64,000 bases of DNA, taken from Phytomonas francai. Taxonomy: Eukaryota; Euglenozoa; Kinetoplastea; Trypanosomatida; Trypanosomatidae. How positions within the stretch are numbered: position 1 is the stretch's first letter; each line of letters begins with the position of its first letter. Both the position numbers and the translations under genes were made by a program. The notes under the pieces are model-generated. The model was not told the DNA's origin. It was given only the letters and a program-made list of their open reading frames with translations, and did no database searches. The stretch covers positions 758,447 to 822,446 of the forward strand of contig MJCC01000007.1 of the NCBI GenBank assembly GCA_001766655.1. The letters are read 5' to 3'. Below are positions 17,987 to 26,808 of this stretch, in pieces.

Positions 17987-19633
17987 ATGTTCTGCCGCAG
18001 TTTTTTGCGCCTTCAAGCCGGCGAATTTCCGATCCCCTCGCTCGTGAAGGCGATGCAGAGGGAACCTGTGTATTTACGCAGAGCTCCCCCATCGCTTTAT
18101 ATCACCTGCGATACGCAACTTCTCGAAAATAAGAGTACTCCCCCTCAACGCCATCTTACCCGTCTATTAGACTACGCCGATGACACTCGCCCACTGCAAA
18201 CGTTCGGCGTTTATGCCTTAAGTACCACAACGATGGATGATACCAAATTTGAAAACGAAGAAACACTTTCGACGATTCTTATTGGATTGCCGAAGGTATA
18301 CAATGAAGAGGATGCGCGGCGTTTTGTGGAAATGCACGAGCGTAGCTTGCGGGGGCTAGATTATATCGCACTGCCGGAGATTCATTCCAGCTCGGGGTGC
18401 GCGTTAAAGGCGGTTCAGCGTCGCTTTCCGAATCTCCGCATTGCGTGCGGAGCTTTTGCAAAAGCGTTTCTCTCCGACTCCACTTTTTTCGACGGCGTGC
18501 GAAAGGCAATTCGAGAGAATTCAATGCAGGAAGTTTCCGACTCCGCGATGGTGTTTGCAGAAGTGGATGCAGATAGAAGTTGTTTGGAATTAGTAGATGG
18601 TCTTTCGATTCCATTGGGAATGAAGGGGAAAGAAGGAAAAGGGGGCCGACGTTATTTGAAAGCCTGCAGCATTCCCTTACACCCCCTTTGCGAGGAGCGG
18701 CGGCTTCGAAATCGCCGTCGACAGCATCATCCCCCGCATTTCGACGAGCAGCGTTTCTTTTTCTATGATACCGTTTTCGAAGCGATGCATATTGGAGCTT
18801 CCTCGGCAGGGTGGCTGCCATGGCTTGCGCAAATCTTAACTGAATCTCGCGGGGAGATGATATTTCCCCTTCCACCGCTCATGGCCGCGCAGCATAGCGA
18901 GGAAGATTATCTTTTATTAGAGGTTTGGCGCGTGCAAGAGGCGGTAGAGTGCTTTTCCAAAGCGCTGCGTAAGGTTTCCTACATTCAGCGCGTACTTTCG
19001 GCCGGGTATGGCGAGCTGCCAGGCGATGCCGAGGATATCATTATCTCACTCGATAACACCGCCTATGAACTTGAAAAGCTACGAAGCCGGCTGGCGAAAC
19101 GCCTTGAAACGGATACCGGGCGTGATATCAATAAATGGAGTGAGCTGCTTTTAAGTAAGATCTTGAAGGAAATCATTTGCGCGAATGAGGAGGTGAGTGA
19201 AACACGCTTGAGTGAAGTTCGCAGCAGCTTCCAGCGATGGGCAACTACCGAAGATCTCGGCCGCCTCAGCCGAGCGCTTACGCGAGCGGCCCTAACCCTG
19301 CCCCCTACCGAGTTTAACGAACCAGAAATTGTCAAGAAAATAGAGGGTTTGCCTGTGGATTCTGAAAAATCTGCGTCATCGGGGAGTGAAACTAAGACGA
19401 ACGGAGAAGAGCTGGAAGGACCACAAGGGGTTGCATTGCTGCAATCGATGTTTGAAAAAAAAGGCCTCCAAGGGCTTAACAAGGTCTTGAAGAAGGAGGA
19501 AATCGACGTGCGCGTCTTCCTCTCTATGAAACCAGACGACTTCAAACTTGTCTTCAAGACAACCTTTGGTCTCTCAAAGAGACTCGAAATGCTGCAGAAT
19601 GAGCTAAAGGCGAAGATCCCCTCCAACGTGTGA
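17987..19633 (+). CDS. Hypothetical protein, 548 aa, with C-terminal SAM-like helical domain
   Basis: The frame starts at ATG 17987, 32 bases after a good splice acceptor. The N-terminus (MFCRSFLRLQAG) is short, hydrophobic and basic, compatible with mitochondrial import. The body is mixed alpha/beta without recognisable catalytic motifs. A basic His/Arg-rich loop lies at about 230-250 and an extended helical region at about 310-430. The last 60 residues (from about 485) look like a SAM-type or TPR-like helical bundle, with VRVFLSMKPDDFKLVF and a following FGLSKRLEML. I do not recognise the family. Intact reading frame and ordinary codon use argue for a functional gene. Confidence 0.75.
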   Translation: MFCRSFLRLQAGEFPIPSLVKAMQREPVYLRRAPPSLYITCDTQLLENKSTPPQRHLTRLLDYADDTRPLQTFGVYALSTTTMDDTKFENEETLSTILIGLPKVYNEEDARRFVEMHERSLRGLDYIALPEIHSSSGCALKAVQRRFPNLRIACGAFAKAFLSDSTFFDGVRKAIRENSMQEVSDSAMVFAEVDADRSCLELVDGLSIPLGMKGKEGKGGRRYLKACSIPLHPLCEERRLRNRRRQHHPPHFDEQRFFFYDTVFEAMHIGASSAGWLPWLAQILTESRGEMIFPLPPLMAAQHSEEDYLLLEVWRVQEAVECFSKALRKVSYIQRVLSAGYGELPGDAEDIIISLDNTAYELEKLRSRLAKRLETDTGRDINKWSELLLSKILKEIICANEEVSETRLSEVRSSFQRWATTEDLGRLSRALTRAALTLPPTEFNEPEIVKKIEGLPVDSEKSASSGSETKTNGEELEGPQGVALLQSMFEKKGLQGLNKVLKKEEIDVRVFLSMKPDDFKLVFKTTFGLSKRLEMLQNELKAKIPSNV

Positions 19634-19715
19634 GCAATGTGAAGGGGCTTTGGTCTGGATTCGAACTTTTCTTTACAACAATGCGCAGACACTATATCTC
19701 GTTAAGCGTAAATTT

Positions 19716-19733
19716 GTATATATATATATATAT
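19716..19733. repeat. (TA)n microsatellite
   Basis: About eight TA units in the intergenic space before the dehydrogenase gene. Confidence 0.85.
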
Positions 19734-19927
19734 GTGGTGTCTCTTCAATAGATTCCCTTTGCACTTCGTTGAGGTAACGATGATAAAGAATGACTACCGG
19801 CCCCCTTTGTTTTTTCCTCTTTCCCTCCTCCTTCCCCACACACCCACACACCAAACGAGTCACATCCCCAGAAAAGAGATTCCCTGCGCTATCCATCCCC
19901 GACCCTCCCGCCCACGCTGTCACAGAC

Positions 19928-20839
19928 ATGAGCACGATGAGGGTGGGCTATATCGGGCTCGGCCTGATGGGGGGCTCCATCGCGCGCAACATCCTCCTCG
20001 CGGGCTTCCCGCTCCACGTGTGGAATCGGACGCCCGGGAAGGCGGCGGAGCTCGTCGGGCTGGGGGCCGTGCCCTGTCAGACCCCCGCCGAGCTCGCGGC
20101 GGCCGTCGACGTCGTCTTTACAAACCTGCCCGACGCCCCGGAGGTGATGGAGGTCGTCTTCGGCGCGAACGGCGTCGCGCAGGGGATTCGGCCGGGCTGC
20201 GTTTTTGTCGACAACAGCACGATCCGGGCCTCCGCGGCGCGCGAGATCGCCGCGCGGCTGTGGGGGGACTGCCAGGTGCGGGCGCTCGACGCGCCCGTCT
20301 CCGGCGGCGACCTCGGCGCCCGGCAGGCGACCCTCTCCATCATGGTGGGGGGGGAGAAGGAGGCGCTAGATCGGGTGCGGCCCGTGTTGGTCGCGATGGG
20401 GAAAACGATCACGCACATCGGCGGGAGCGGCGCCGGGCAGGTCTGTAAGGCCGCGAATCAAATCATGGTCGCCGCACAGATGGTGGCGATGGGAGAGATA
20501 CTAGTGTTGGCGGAAAAATCCGGGGTTGCAGGCGATGTTGTGGTGGAGGCAATTAAAGGTGGCGCCGCACAGTGCTGGACGCTCGATGTGAAGCCGGATC
20601 GACTCTTCGCAGGGAATCGCGAGCCTGGCTTTAAGGCCAACCTGCAGCTTAAAGATATGCATATTGTCATGCAGTCTGCCAGAGAATACGGAGCGCCGCT
20701 GCCGAGCGCGGCCATTCACACGCAGCTCTATGAATCAATGGTGCAGTGCGGTGAGGGGGAGTTGGATAACTCGGCGGTAGTCGGGGTTCTTGAACGGATG
20801 GCAAATATGAAGATAAGAGAACCCAAGAAGCTGCAGTAG
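19928..20839 (+). CDS. 3-hydroxyisobutyrate dehydrogenase / beta-hydroxyacid dehydrogenase family enzyme
   Basis: The protein has 303 residues from ATG 19928; frames further upstream translate a pyrimidine-rich leader. It shows all main motifs of the family: the dinucleotide-binding loop GLGLMGGSIA from residue 9, the substrate loop DAPVSGGDLGARQATL, the catalytic segment GAGQVCKAANQ with Lys174, and the C-terminal GFKANLQLKDM motif. Length matches the family. These enzymes oxidise short beta-hydroxy acids with NAD(P)+; candidate roles are valine breakdown or reduction of succinic semialdehyde or glyoxylate. The lack of an obvious mitochondrial presequence makes a cytosolic GLYR-type reductase as likely as true HIBADH. 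The first 520 bases are much more GC-rich than the remainder of the gene. Confidence 0.93.
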   Translation: MSTMRVGYIGLGLMGGSIARNILLAGFPLHVWNRTPGKAAELVGLGAVPCQTPAELAAAVDVVFTNLPDAPEVMEVVFGANGVAQGIRPGCVFVDNSTIRASAAREIAARLWGDCQVRALDAPVSGGDLGARQATLSIMVGGEKEALDRVRPVLVAMGKTITHIGGSGAGQVCKAANQIMVAAQMVAMGEILVLAEKSGVAGDVVVEAIKGGAAQCWTLDVKPDRLFAGNREPGFKANLQLKDMHIVMQSAREYGAPLPSAAIHTQLYESMVQCGEGELDNSAVVGVLERMANMKIREPKKLQ

Positions 20840-21555
20840 GGTTATTTACGTCATTTAATGATCAGCGTTTTTCATCTTTTTCCCCTTAAGTAGTTCAGCT
20901 TATCTTTTTTTTTTTTTGGGGGGGAGGGGAGGAACTTTCGCGTTGATTTCTTTACTTTTATTTTGTTTGTCTCAATCAGTCGAAATTAGATCTTTCCTCT
21001 GTCAGTCTTAAAAAACGTAGTCCTTGGTGTTGACCTAGAATCTCTTGCTAGGCGCTGGTTTATTTTTCTCCTCTGTTGATTATAGCATTTCGCTTTTTCA
21101 ATATCGTCTGAAAAAAATGTGGGGAAATTCACTCGATCTTTTTTGATGGGTTCTCGTTAATAATATTTAAAAAATGATATACCTTCGATTTCGAAGCTTG
21201 CGGGATCTAAAACTGTCAACGCCTAGCTTCCCTTTGTGAACTGTTGAGTTACTAGAATGGATATGATATCGCAGAATTATTTCATACAATATTAAAAAAC
21301 GATATGAGGATGATGATTTCAAGGGATTTAAATGAGTCATTTCTAATAATAACTTACACTTTGTTACTTCGTTTAGCTGTTGCTGTTTTCTTTTATTAGC
21401 GTTAGTAGTAGTATTAAGGAGCGTAATCCATATTAGAACCTCGATTTCGGTGTTTGGGTATTTCTAAGCGATTATCCCACACTGAAAAGAGCTCGTGCTG
21501 GTTTACATTTCGATTATTTTTTTCGCACTTTCGCTGTCGACTCCGGTCTAACAAA
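20840..21555. other. Intergenic region, 0.7 kb
   Basis: No gene is seen. A T12 run followed by G8 lies near 20907-20927. Pyrimidine-rich sequence with several AG dinucleotides precedes the START gene. In-frame codons from 21454 belong to its leader rather than to the protein. Confidence 0.6.
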
Positions 21556-22671
21556 ATGGAAAAGGTGGTATCGGTCTCCTGTTCTGCCTCGGATATCTGC
21601 GATGTCCAGGCGTTGGGAATCCTACTAAGCTACCTTCCTGAGGGGGTTAGAGATAAAATATGGCACCGTATGCTTCATGCGTTGGCATTGTTCGATAGGG
21701 AACGTCATGTAGAAGTGGTGAAGGTGGTGAAAAATGTGCTTTCCATCTGCAAGAATATCGCCCCGAAGCTTCCTCATGTAATAAGAGGTAAAGCCATCCG
21801 TGAGGCCTACAATGCTGCCGAGGCGACTCCGACCTCGACCTTTCTTTCCATTCAACTATTCGTCCGCTTTGTGGAAAGTGCTCCGTTCTACCAAACTGCC
21901 ACCATCCGTGCAAATGCGTGCAAACAGCTCCAGGTGAATATTGAGAATAACCAAGACTGGAACTGTGCGAAAGCCTACGGCAACGGCTGTGGAACGTATT
22001 ATCGATTCTGCAAATCGAGTAAAAAGTACTTTTTTAAGGTGATTGACGACATCCCAGTGAGTGTGATCTACGTCCTCTGTGTGATGCTAGAGGCGGATCT
22101 CTTATCGGACTTGGTTCCGTTCTTCTGCCGCTTACAATGCCAAGGAGAAGTGAGTCGCCTTCACAAGGTGCTGTTTTTCATTTTGAAAGGGGTCTGGCCT
22201 TTCGCGAATCGTGATCTCTTCTTTGAGGGCTACGGTGTAGATGATTTAGAGGAAAATCAGCGTTTTTGGATGGTCGCGCGGAGCTTGGATGAAACCCGTG
22301 AGGAGCTCCCGCGTGGGGTGAAGCCGCCACCACAGATGGAAGGCAGCATTCGCTGTGAGGTCTACGGCGGCTTCCGACTTAATATCACCTCCCCGACAAC
22401 AACGAGGGTCTCCTTTATCGTTTCGGTTGATCCCAAAATACCGGTGATCCCACAGACAATGATTAATTGGGTTTCGGGTAAAATTATGAAACAAATTCTG
22501 GTGGGAATGACGAAAGCTACGACCCTTGCACAGGATCAGCAGGGCAAGTACTTCGACCGACGGTGTAAACGACCGGATACGTATCGCATGCTGCGAGAGC
22601 ATTTCAATCAAGCTATCAAAAAAATGGATCCTATGGGGTACGAGCAGTACGCAATACCGGAAGATTACTAA
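21556..22671 (+). CDS. START-domain lipid-transfer protein
   Basis: The protein has 371 residues from ATG 21556. Residues about 130-345 form a START-like lipid-binding domain: a WNCAKAYG start, the central GVWPFANRDLFFEGYG segment typical of these domains (PFxxRD), an acidic WMVARSL strand, and the C-terminal helix preceded by KIPVIPQTMINWVSGKI. The N-terminal 120 residues are helical and unassigned. START domains carry one sterol, phospholipid or sphingolipid between membranes. No membrane anchor or targeting signal is seen, so the protein is probably cytosolic. The ligand cannot be predicted from the sequence alone. Confidence 0.88.
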   Translation: MEKVVSVSCSASDICDVQALGILLSYLPEGVRDKIWHRMLHALALFDRERHVEVVKVVKNVLSICKNIAPKLPHVIRGKAIREAYNAAEATPTSTFLSIQLFVRFVESAPFYQTATIRANACKQLQVNIENNQDWNCAKAYGNGCGTYYRFCKSSKKYFFKVIDDIPVSVIYVLCVMLEADLLSDLVPFFCRLQCQGEVSRLHKVLFFILKGVWPFANRDLFFEGYGVDDLEENQRFWMVARSLDETREELPRGVKPPPQMEGSIRCEVYGGFRLNITSPTTTRVSFIVSVDPKIPVIPQTMINWVSGKIMKQILVGMTKATTLAQDQQGKYFDRRCKRPDTYRMLREHFNQAIKKMDPMGYEQYAIPEDY

Positions 22672-23009
22672 TGTGTCTTTATGCATTCTTGTTGCTGGTG
22701 CATAGACCCCCTTCTAGGCGCGATTAAATTTTGTCGTGCGTCAGAGCCTGGAAATTGAAATATGAAAGGTGTTTAATCGTAACACATGGGAGCCTTGAGC
22801 TCTTGGATCATGCCCTCCCATATTTCCTACCATTTATCTGTCGACTTGCTTACCTTTCTTTTTTCCTCTTTTTTTTTACCAAGCCATCCCCCTCCCCCCT
22901 CTCCTCGTCTTGTGTAGGGGTGCTTGTAGGTTTTTCCTTACTGAGAAAGCTGTAAACAAAGACGCTAGAAAAAAAAAAAAAAGGTAAAGTAATCTCATAA
23001 TACTACAGC
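22672..23009. other. Intergenic region
   Basis: No gene is supported. A pyrimidine-rich stretch at 22850-22915 (T9 and C6 runs) and an A14 run near 22969 precede the next gene; an ACAG at 23005-23008 sits directly before its ATG. Confidence 0.6.
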
Positions 23010-24821
23010 ATGACGAGAGTCACCCAAGATGACCTCAATTGGTTTAATTCAAAGCTTCAGCTCTGTGAGTGTATGGAGGTAAAGCTATTTTACCTCGCGC
23101 TCTCCTTCCAAGGGAAGGAAACGGACGAAAAGGGGAAAGAGGATCCTCTGCAATTAGCCTGTGGAACGTTGTGGACGCTCAACAAAGCGCTACGCGCAGC
23201 GCGTTTGATCGTCTGCGATGAGCGGCAGCTTTGGGAGCGGCTTGGCCTGGATTTTTTTGTGCACTTCACCAAGGAGCTCGATCCGTGGAATGAGCAAAAT
23301 GCGGTCAAGATGGTATACCAATTCCTTTCGCTGCGAAGCCCCTGTGCGTCATGCCAAAAAAATGATAATGAAGCGGAAGAAAAAGAAGAAAAGTATCTTT
23401 TCGAAGCTCTTGAGGCGCACATGATAGAACATATAAAACCGCAGCAAACGATGAGCTTGTGCAGCCGCGAACGCTTGCAGAGGGCCGAGTACCCAGAGGG
23501 GGATTCCCGCCGTGTGTTAAAGGTTGTACCGACGGAAAAAGGAAATGATTACAGTGAGGGGGGTTTGGTATGCAGCCGGCCTATCAATGCGTTTGGAGAG
23601 CTGCTCCGCGTACCGAGGTCCGCCCTGTTTTTTCGGGATACGGTTCTTGAGTATTGCGATCTCGGGGCTGCTGTCAGGAGGGAACCTCGCCTGGCAAACA
23701 TCCTCGAAAACGTCGAGGTCTTACTTGTGATGAGCTTTCTGTACGAACTCCGCGTTGTCGGCGCCGAGCGCTCGAACTGGCGGGGGCTGCTTCTATCCTG
23801 TCCGCGTAAATTTCCTACGGTACCGCTTTTCTGGGAGCTTGGCGATCTTCGGGAACTGTCAGGGATGGATGTGTTAGATGTCGTTCTACGACAACGTGAG
23901 GAATCGGAAAACTTTGCCCAAACCATCGAACACTTTCTCCCGATCCTATGGGAGTGCCTGCCGCCGACGCTGGGCGACGTGACTTTTGACGAGTTCAAAT
24001 CCGCCTTCTCCGCGGAGTGCATCAGCTTCGCGAAGGCCGTCTTCAATTCACGCGCATTTAACCTTAACATTGACGGGAATGTGGTGCTCGCGATGGTTCC
24101 GATTGCGGATATGATAAATCACCAGAACTTCACGGATGTGCTTGTGCGAAAAGTGGAATCAAACGGGGGGGATTTCGTAATGCTCGCAGGAGCGCCTCTC
24201 GGGGACTTGGATATCGGGCGCGAACTATGGATGAGCTATGGTCCCCTGCAGAACTGGGAGCTGCTGCATCATTATGGGTTCGTGATACCACGGAATGTGC
24301 ACGACAAGCTACCCTTTCCACTTCAAGACGCCCTTGCCGATGAGGATGACGTGTGGTGCCGTCGTCGGCGCCTTCTTATCGAGGAATATAGTCTCTATCT
24401 GCATGGCGAGTGTTGGCTGGCTGCGCATGGGGTGCCCTGTGAGGCCTTGCGCGCACTACTCCGCGTCCATCTCGCGCAGCCCGAGGAGTTTGATGCGATG
24501 GAAAGCAAAAGTCCTTTCCTCGCTCTCTCTGTTTCGACTGAAATAAGTGTCGTTCAAACGATCGAAAACGTGGTGAAGTGTGTCCTGGAGCAGTTCCCTA
24601 ACTCACTTGATGAAGATAAAGCTACCTTAGCTAATATGGTAGAGGAAACCGCAACAGATGCAGGGAGCTGCGAAGAAGGTGAACAAATCGATGATTTGCA
24701 TGCGCTCGATAATTACAAGCTGTGTCTTCATTTGCGTATCGGCCTTAAAGAAATTGCGTACAGAACCCTACAGTGTTGCAAGGAGGTGCAGTCAAACATC
24801 GAGGACAATCTCACTGGCTAA
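23010..24821 (+). CDS. SET-domain methyltransferase of the Rubisco-LSMT/SETD3-6 type
   Basis: The 603-residue protein carries the C-terminal half of a SET domain: MVPIADMINHQ at about residue 361 (the N-H-containing motif that forms the AdoMet/Lys pocket) and LWMSYGPLQNWELLHHYGFV at about 405, where the family has the catalytic Tyr and an SYG...N..LL..YGF signature. The preceding region contains the long insertion usual in LSMT-type enzymes, and the C-terminal 180 residues are the helical LSMT substrate-binding domain. Such enzymes methylate lysine (or histidine in SETD3) on non-histone proteins, often elongation factors, ribosomal proteins or actin. A likely location is cytosolic. The exact substrate is unknown. 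Confidence 0.88.
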   Translation: MTRVTQDDLNWFNSKLQLCECMEVKLFYLALSFQGKETDEKGKEDPLQLACGTLWTLNKALRAARLIVCDERQLWERLGLDFFVHFTKELDPWNEQNAVKMVYQFLSLRSPCASCQKNDNEAEEKEEKYLFEALEAHMIEHIKPQQTMSLCSRERLQRAEYPEGDSRRVLKVVPTEKGNDYSEGGLVCSRPINAFGELLRVPRSALFFRDTVLEYCDLGAAVRREPRLANILENVEVLLVMSFLYELRVVGAERSNWRGLLLSCPRKFPTVPLFWELGDLRELSGMDVLDVVLRQREESENFAQTIEHFLPILWECLPPTLGDVTFDEFKSAFSAECISFAKAVFNSRAFNLNIDGNVVLAMVPIADMINHQNFTDVLVRKVESNGGDFVMLAGAPLGDLDIGRELWMSYGPLQNWELLHHYGFVIPRNVHDKLPFPLQDALADEDDVWCRRRRLLIEEYSLYLHGECWLAAHGVPCEALRALLRVHLAQPEEFDAMESKSPFLALSVSTEISVVQTIENVVKCVLEQFPNSLDEDKATLANMVEETATDAGSCEEGEQIDDLHALDNYKLCLHLRIGLKEIAYRTLQCCKEVQSNIEDNLTG

Positions 24822-25222
24822 TATCCAGCTTCTTTGTGTGGTTCGTCTATTCTTTTTCCACATGTCTTGCGGTCATATTGAATTAGTGTATAATAAAGAC
24901 CAGAGCCCGCTGCCCTCCTCAGGCAGCAGGAAGAATAAATCGAGTAACATATCAATCTTGTTTCACTAAGCTTGAAAATAGTGAGGTTGATTGAAAAAAA
25001 TTCAAGATGGTTTGTGTTCTTCTAAACATCAGAAAAAAGTCCTAGCATTTATGTAGTGTTTGCTAGCTCTAAAGGAAATTGCATTGATTGGTAGTACGCT
25101 TTGCTACATCCTTTAATTCAATCATGCTTTCCATCCCATGTATTTAGAATAGATACCAGAAATTTTAAGTTGTGCACTAAGCTTTGTAGCTCACTTTAAA
25201 GCCAAACTAAAAAAATCCGTAA
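24822..25222. other. Intergenic region
   Basis: No gene is seen. It is AT-rich; a CAG-CAGG-rich short stretch near 24915-24930 is the only GC-rich patch. Confidence 0.55.
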
Positions 25223-26242
25223 ATGGCGAACCCTTTTGAAAAAGACCTCAACCAGGACCCTTTCAGGGAACACGAATCGAATAATATCGATAGCTACCTC
25301 CCGCCGTCAATCCTCGCCGACGATCTGGTAAACACACAGTCACCAACGATGTATGGAGGCCCTGCGTTAGACGGAACACCCTACAACAGAGCGGAGATCA
25401 ATAAAGAGGGAAAAGGCCTTCCAGAGGCGACTCCACAACTCTTCTTTCCCACCACAGCAGCCGCAATGGCGACTCCAAATGACACCGCCCAAGGCACGCA
25501 GGAAATCAAGCCCACCTCAAAGTTCTGGACGATAGAGTTCTACCAGCAATTCTTTGATATTAACACCCAGCAGGTTCTTATTCGCATCAGCAACGCCCTC
25601 GTACCGATCAACCCGCCGGACTTTCTGATGGACCGCAACTGGCACTACGCTACGGGGAATGAGTCCTGGATGCACAATAACCCCACGGAGGCGATTCCCC
25701 AAGGGGAGCTCATCATTGACGGAATTCAACTTTCGCGAAAGCCAGATTTATACGGTCCTTTCTGGATCTGTACGACGCTGTGGATGTTGTTGGGGGTGGT
25801 AAGCAATATTATGGGCCGGATCTCATATATCCGGCATAACCAAAACGCGTCCGCAAACTGGAACTATGATTTTTCCGTCTCCATCATTGCGTGCATGGTA
25901 ATATACCTGTACTGCTTTGTCTTTGGTACGTTGGTGTGGGGGGTGATGCACTGGAAGAATCTTCCAGTTACGCTTACCGACACCCTCTGCCTCTACGGCT
26001 ACAGCATGTTCATTTTCATCCTCGCGGCGCTGCTTTGCATGATTCCTATCAGTACGCTTCAGTGGTCTGTCGTTATGTTCTCCGGGTTGTGGTCAACAGC
26101 ATTTCTTGTAAGTAACTTCTGGTTTATGTGGAAGAATTCCCTCGATCAAAAGTCATTTCTTATGATTGTTGCGCTTGTTGTTGTCTTCCACATGGCCTTA
26201 AGTCTATCCTTCAAATTTTACTTTATGAATTACATCTACTGA
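25223..26242 (+). CDS. YIPF1/2-like Yip1-domain membrane protein
   Basis: The protein has 339 residues. A polar, Pro/Asn-rich cytosolic half (1-180) is followed by five hydrophobic helices between about 185 and 335. The transition carries the YIPF signature: FYQQFFDINTQQVLIRI, then KPDLYGPFWICTTLWM, in which DLYGPFW is the diagnostic Yip1 motif. Family members sit in the Golgi and ER exit sites, bind Rab GTPases and act in early secretory traffic. Length, topology and motif order are all normal for YIPF1/2. Confidence 0.93.
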   Translation: MANPFEKDLNQDPFREHESNNIDSYLPPSILADDLVNTQSPTMYGGPALDGTPYNRAEINKEGKGLPEATPQLFFPTTAAAMATPNDTAQGTQEIKPTSKFWTIEFYQQFFDINTQQVLIRISNALVPINPPDFLMDRNWHYATGNESWMHNNPTEAIPQGELIIDGIQLSRKPDLYGPFWICTTLWMLLGVVSNIMGRISYIRHNQNASANWNYDFSVSIIACMVIYLYCFVFGTLVWGVMHWKNLPVTLTDTLCLYGYSMFIFILAALLCMIPISTLQWSVVMFSGLWSTAFLVSNFWFMWKNSLDQKSFLMIVALVVVFHMALSLSFKFYFMNYIY

Positions 26243-26808
26243 GTGAGTAACGTAGATGTGGAGAGGATTATTATCAATACTATGTTTTTACCCCCTGAAG
26301 CTTTAGAAGGAACCGCGTAAGACGCACTTTTTTTATCAGTCTTGTTGCGACATGGAAGATTTATTGATGTTGATAAATCAGATTTAAGCTATTAAGGTAC
26401 AGTATTTTTTTCTTTATGGTTGTTTTATTTTTATTAGTACATGCTTTTGTGGTGCCGGGTTGATACTTTGGTTAGAAAGAAAAAAAACTCCTATCACCCC
26501 CTCAGTTAGTTACCACTAGCGATAAACGAGAAAATGAAGTATGGCTGTATTTGGACACAACTAACTGTATGTTACTGAATAACAACAAATATCGTCTCTC
26601 TATCTCCTTCCCGTTTGTCTACTTATTTGTGCAACTTTGCCTAGTACTCAATTGCTTTGATCATTTAAAAAAAAAAAATTGCCCTTTTGTTTCCAAAACG
26701 GTAGAGTCATTTTATGCGTATTTATAACTATATGATAAGGGTGCGCTTCTCAATCTCGCCTCTCACGTATTGTTGTCTACGTTTGGCTGACGTCAAGTCC
26801 ATCCCATC
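26243..26808. other. Intergenic region
   Basis: No gene is seen. It is T-rich with an A10-11 run near 26667-26678 and C/T-rich sequence (26590-26640 and 26750-26805) that could direct trans-splicing of the synthetase mRNA. Confidence 0.6.

Noticed and set aside
19655..19675. GGATTCGAAC sequence like a tRNA T-loop on the minus strand
   Set aside because: The bases beside it do not form a T-stem and no acceptor or anticodon arm is found.
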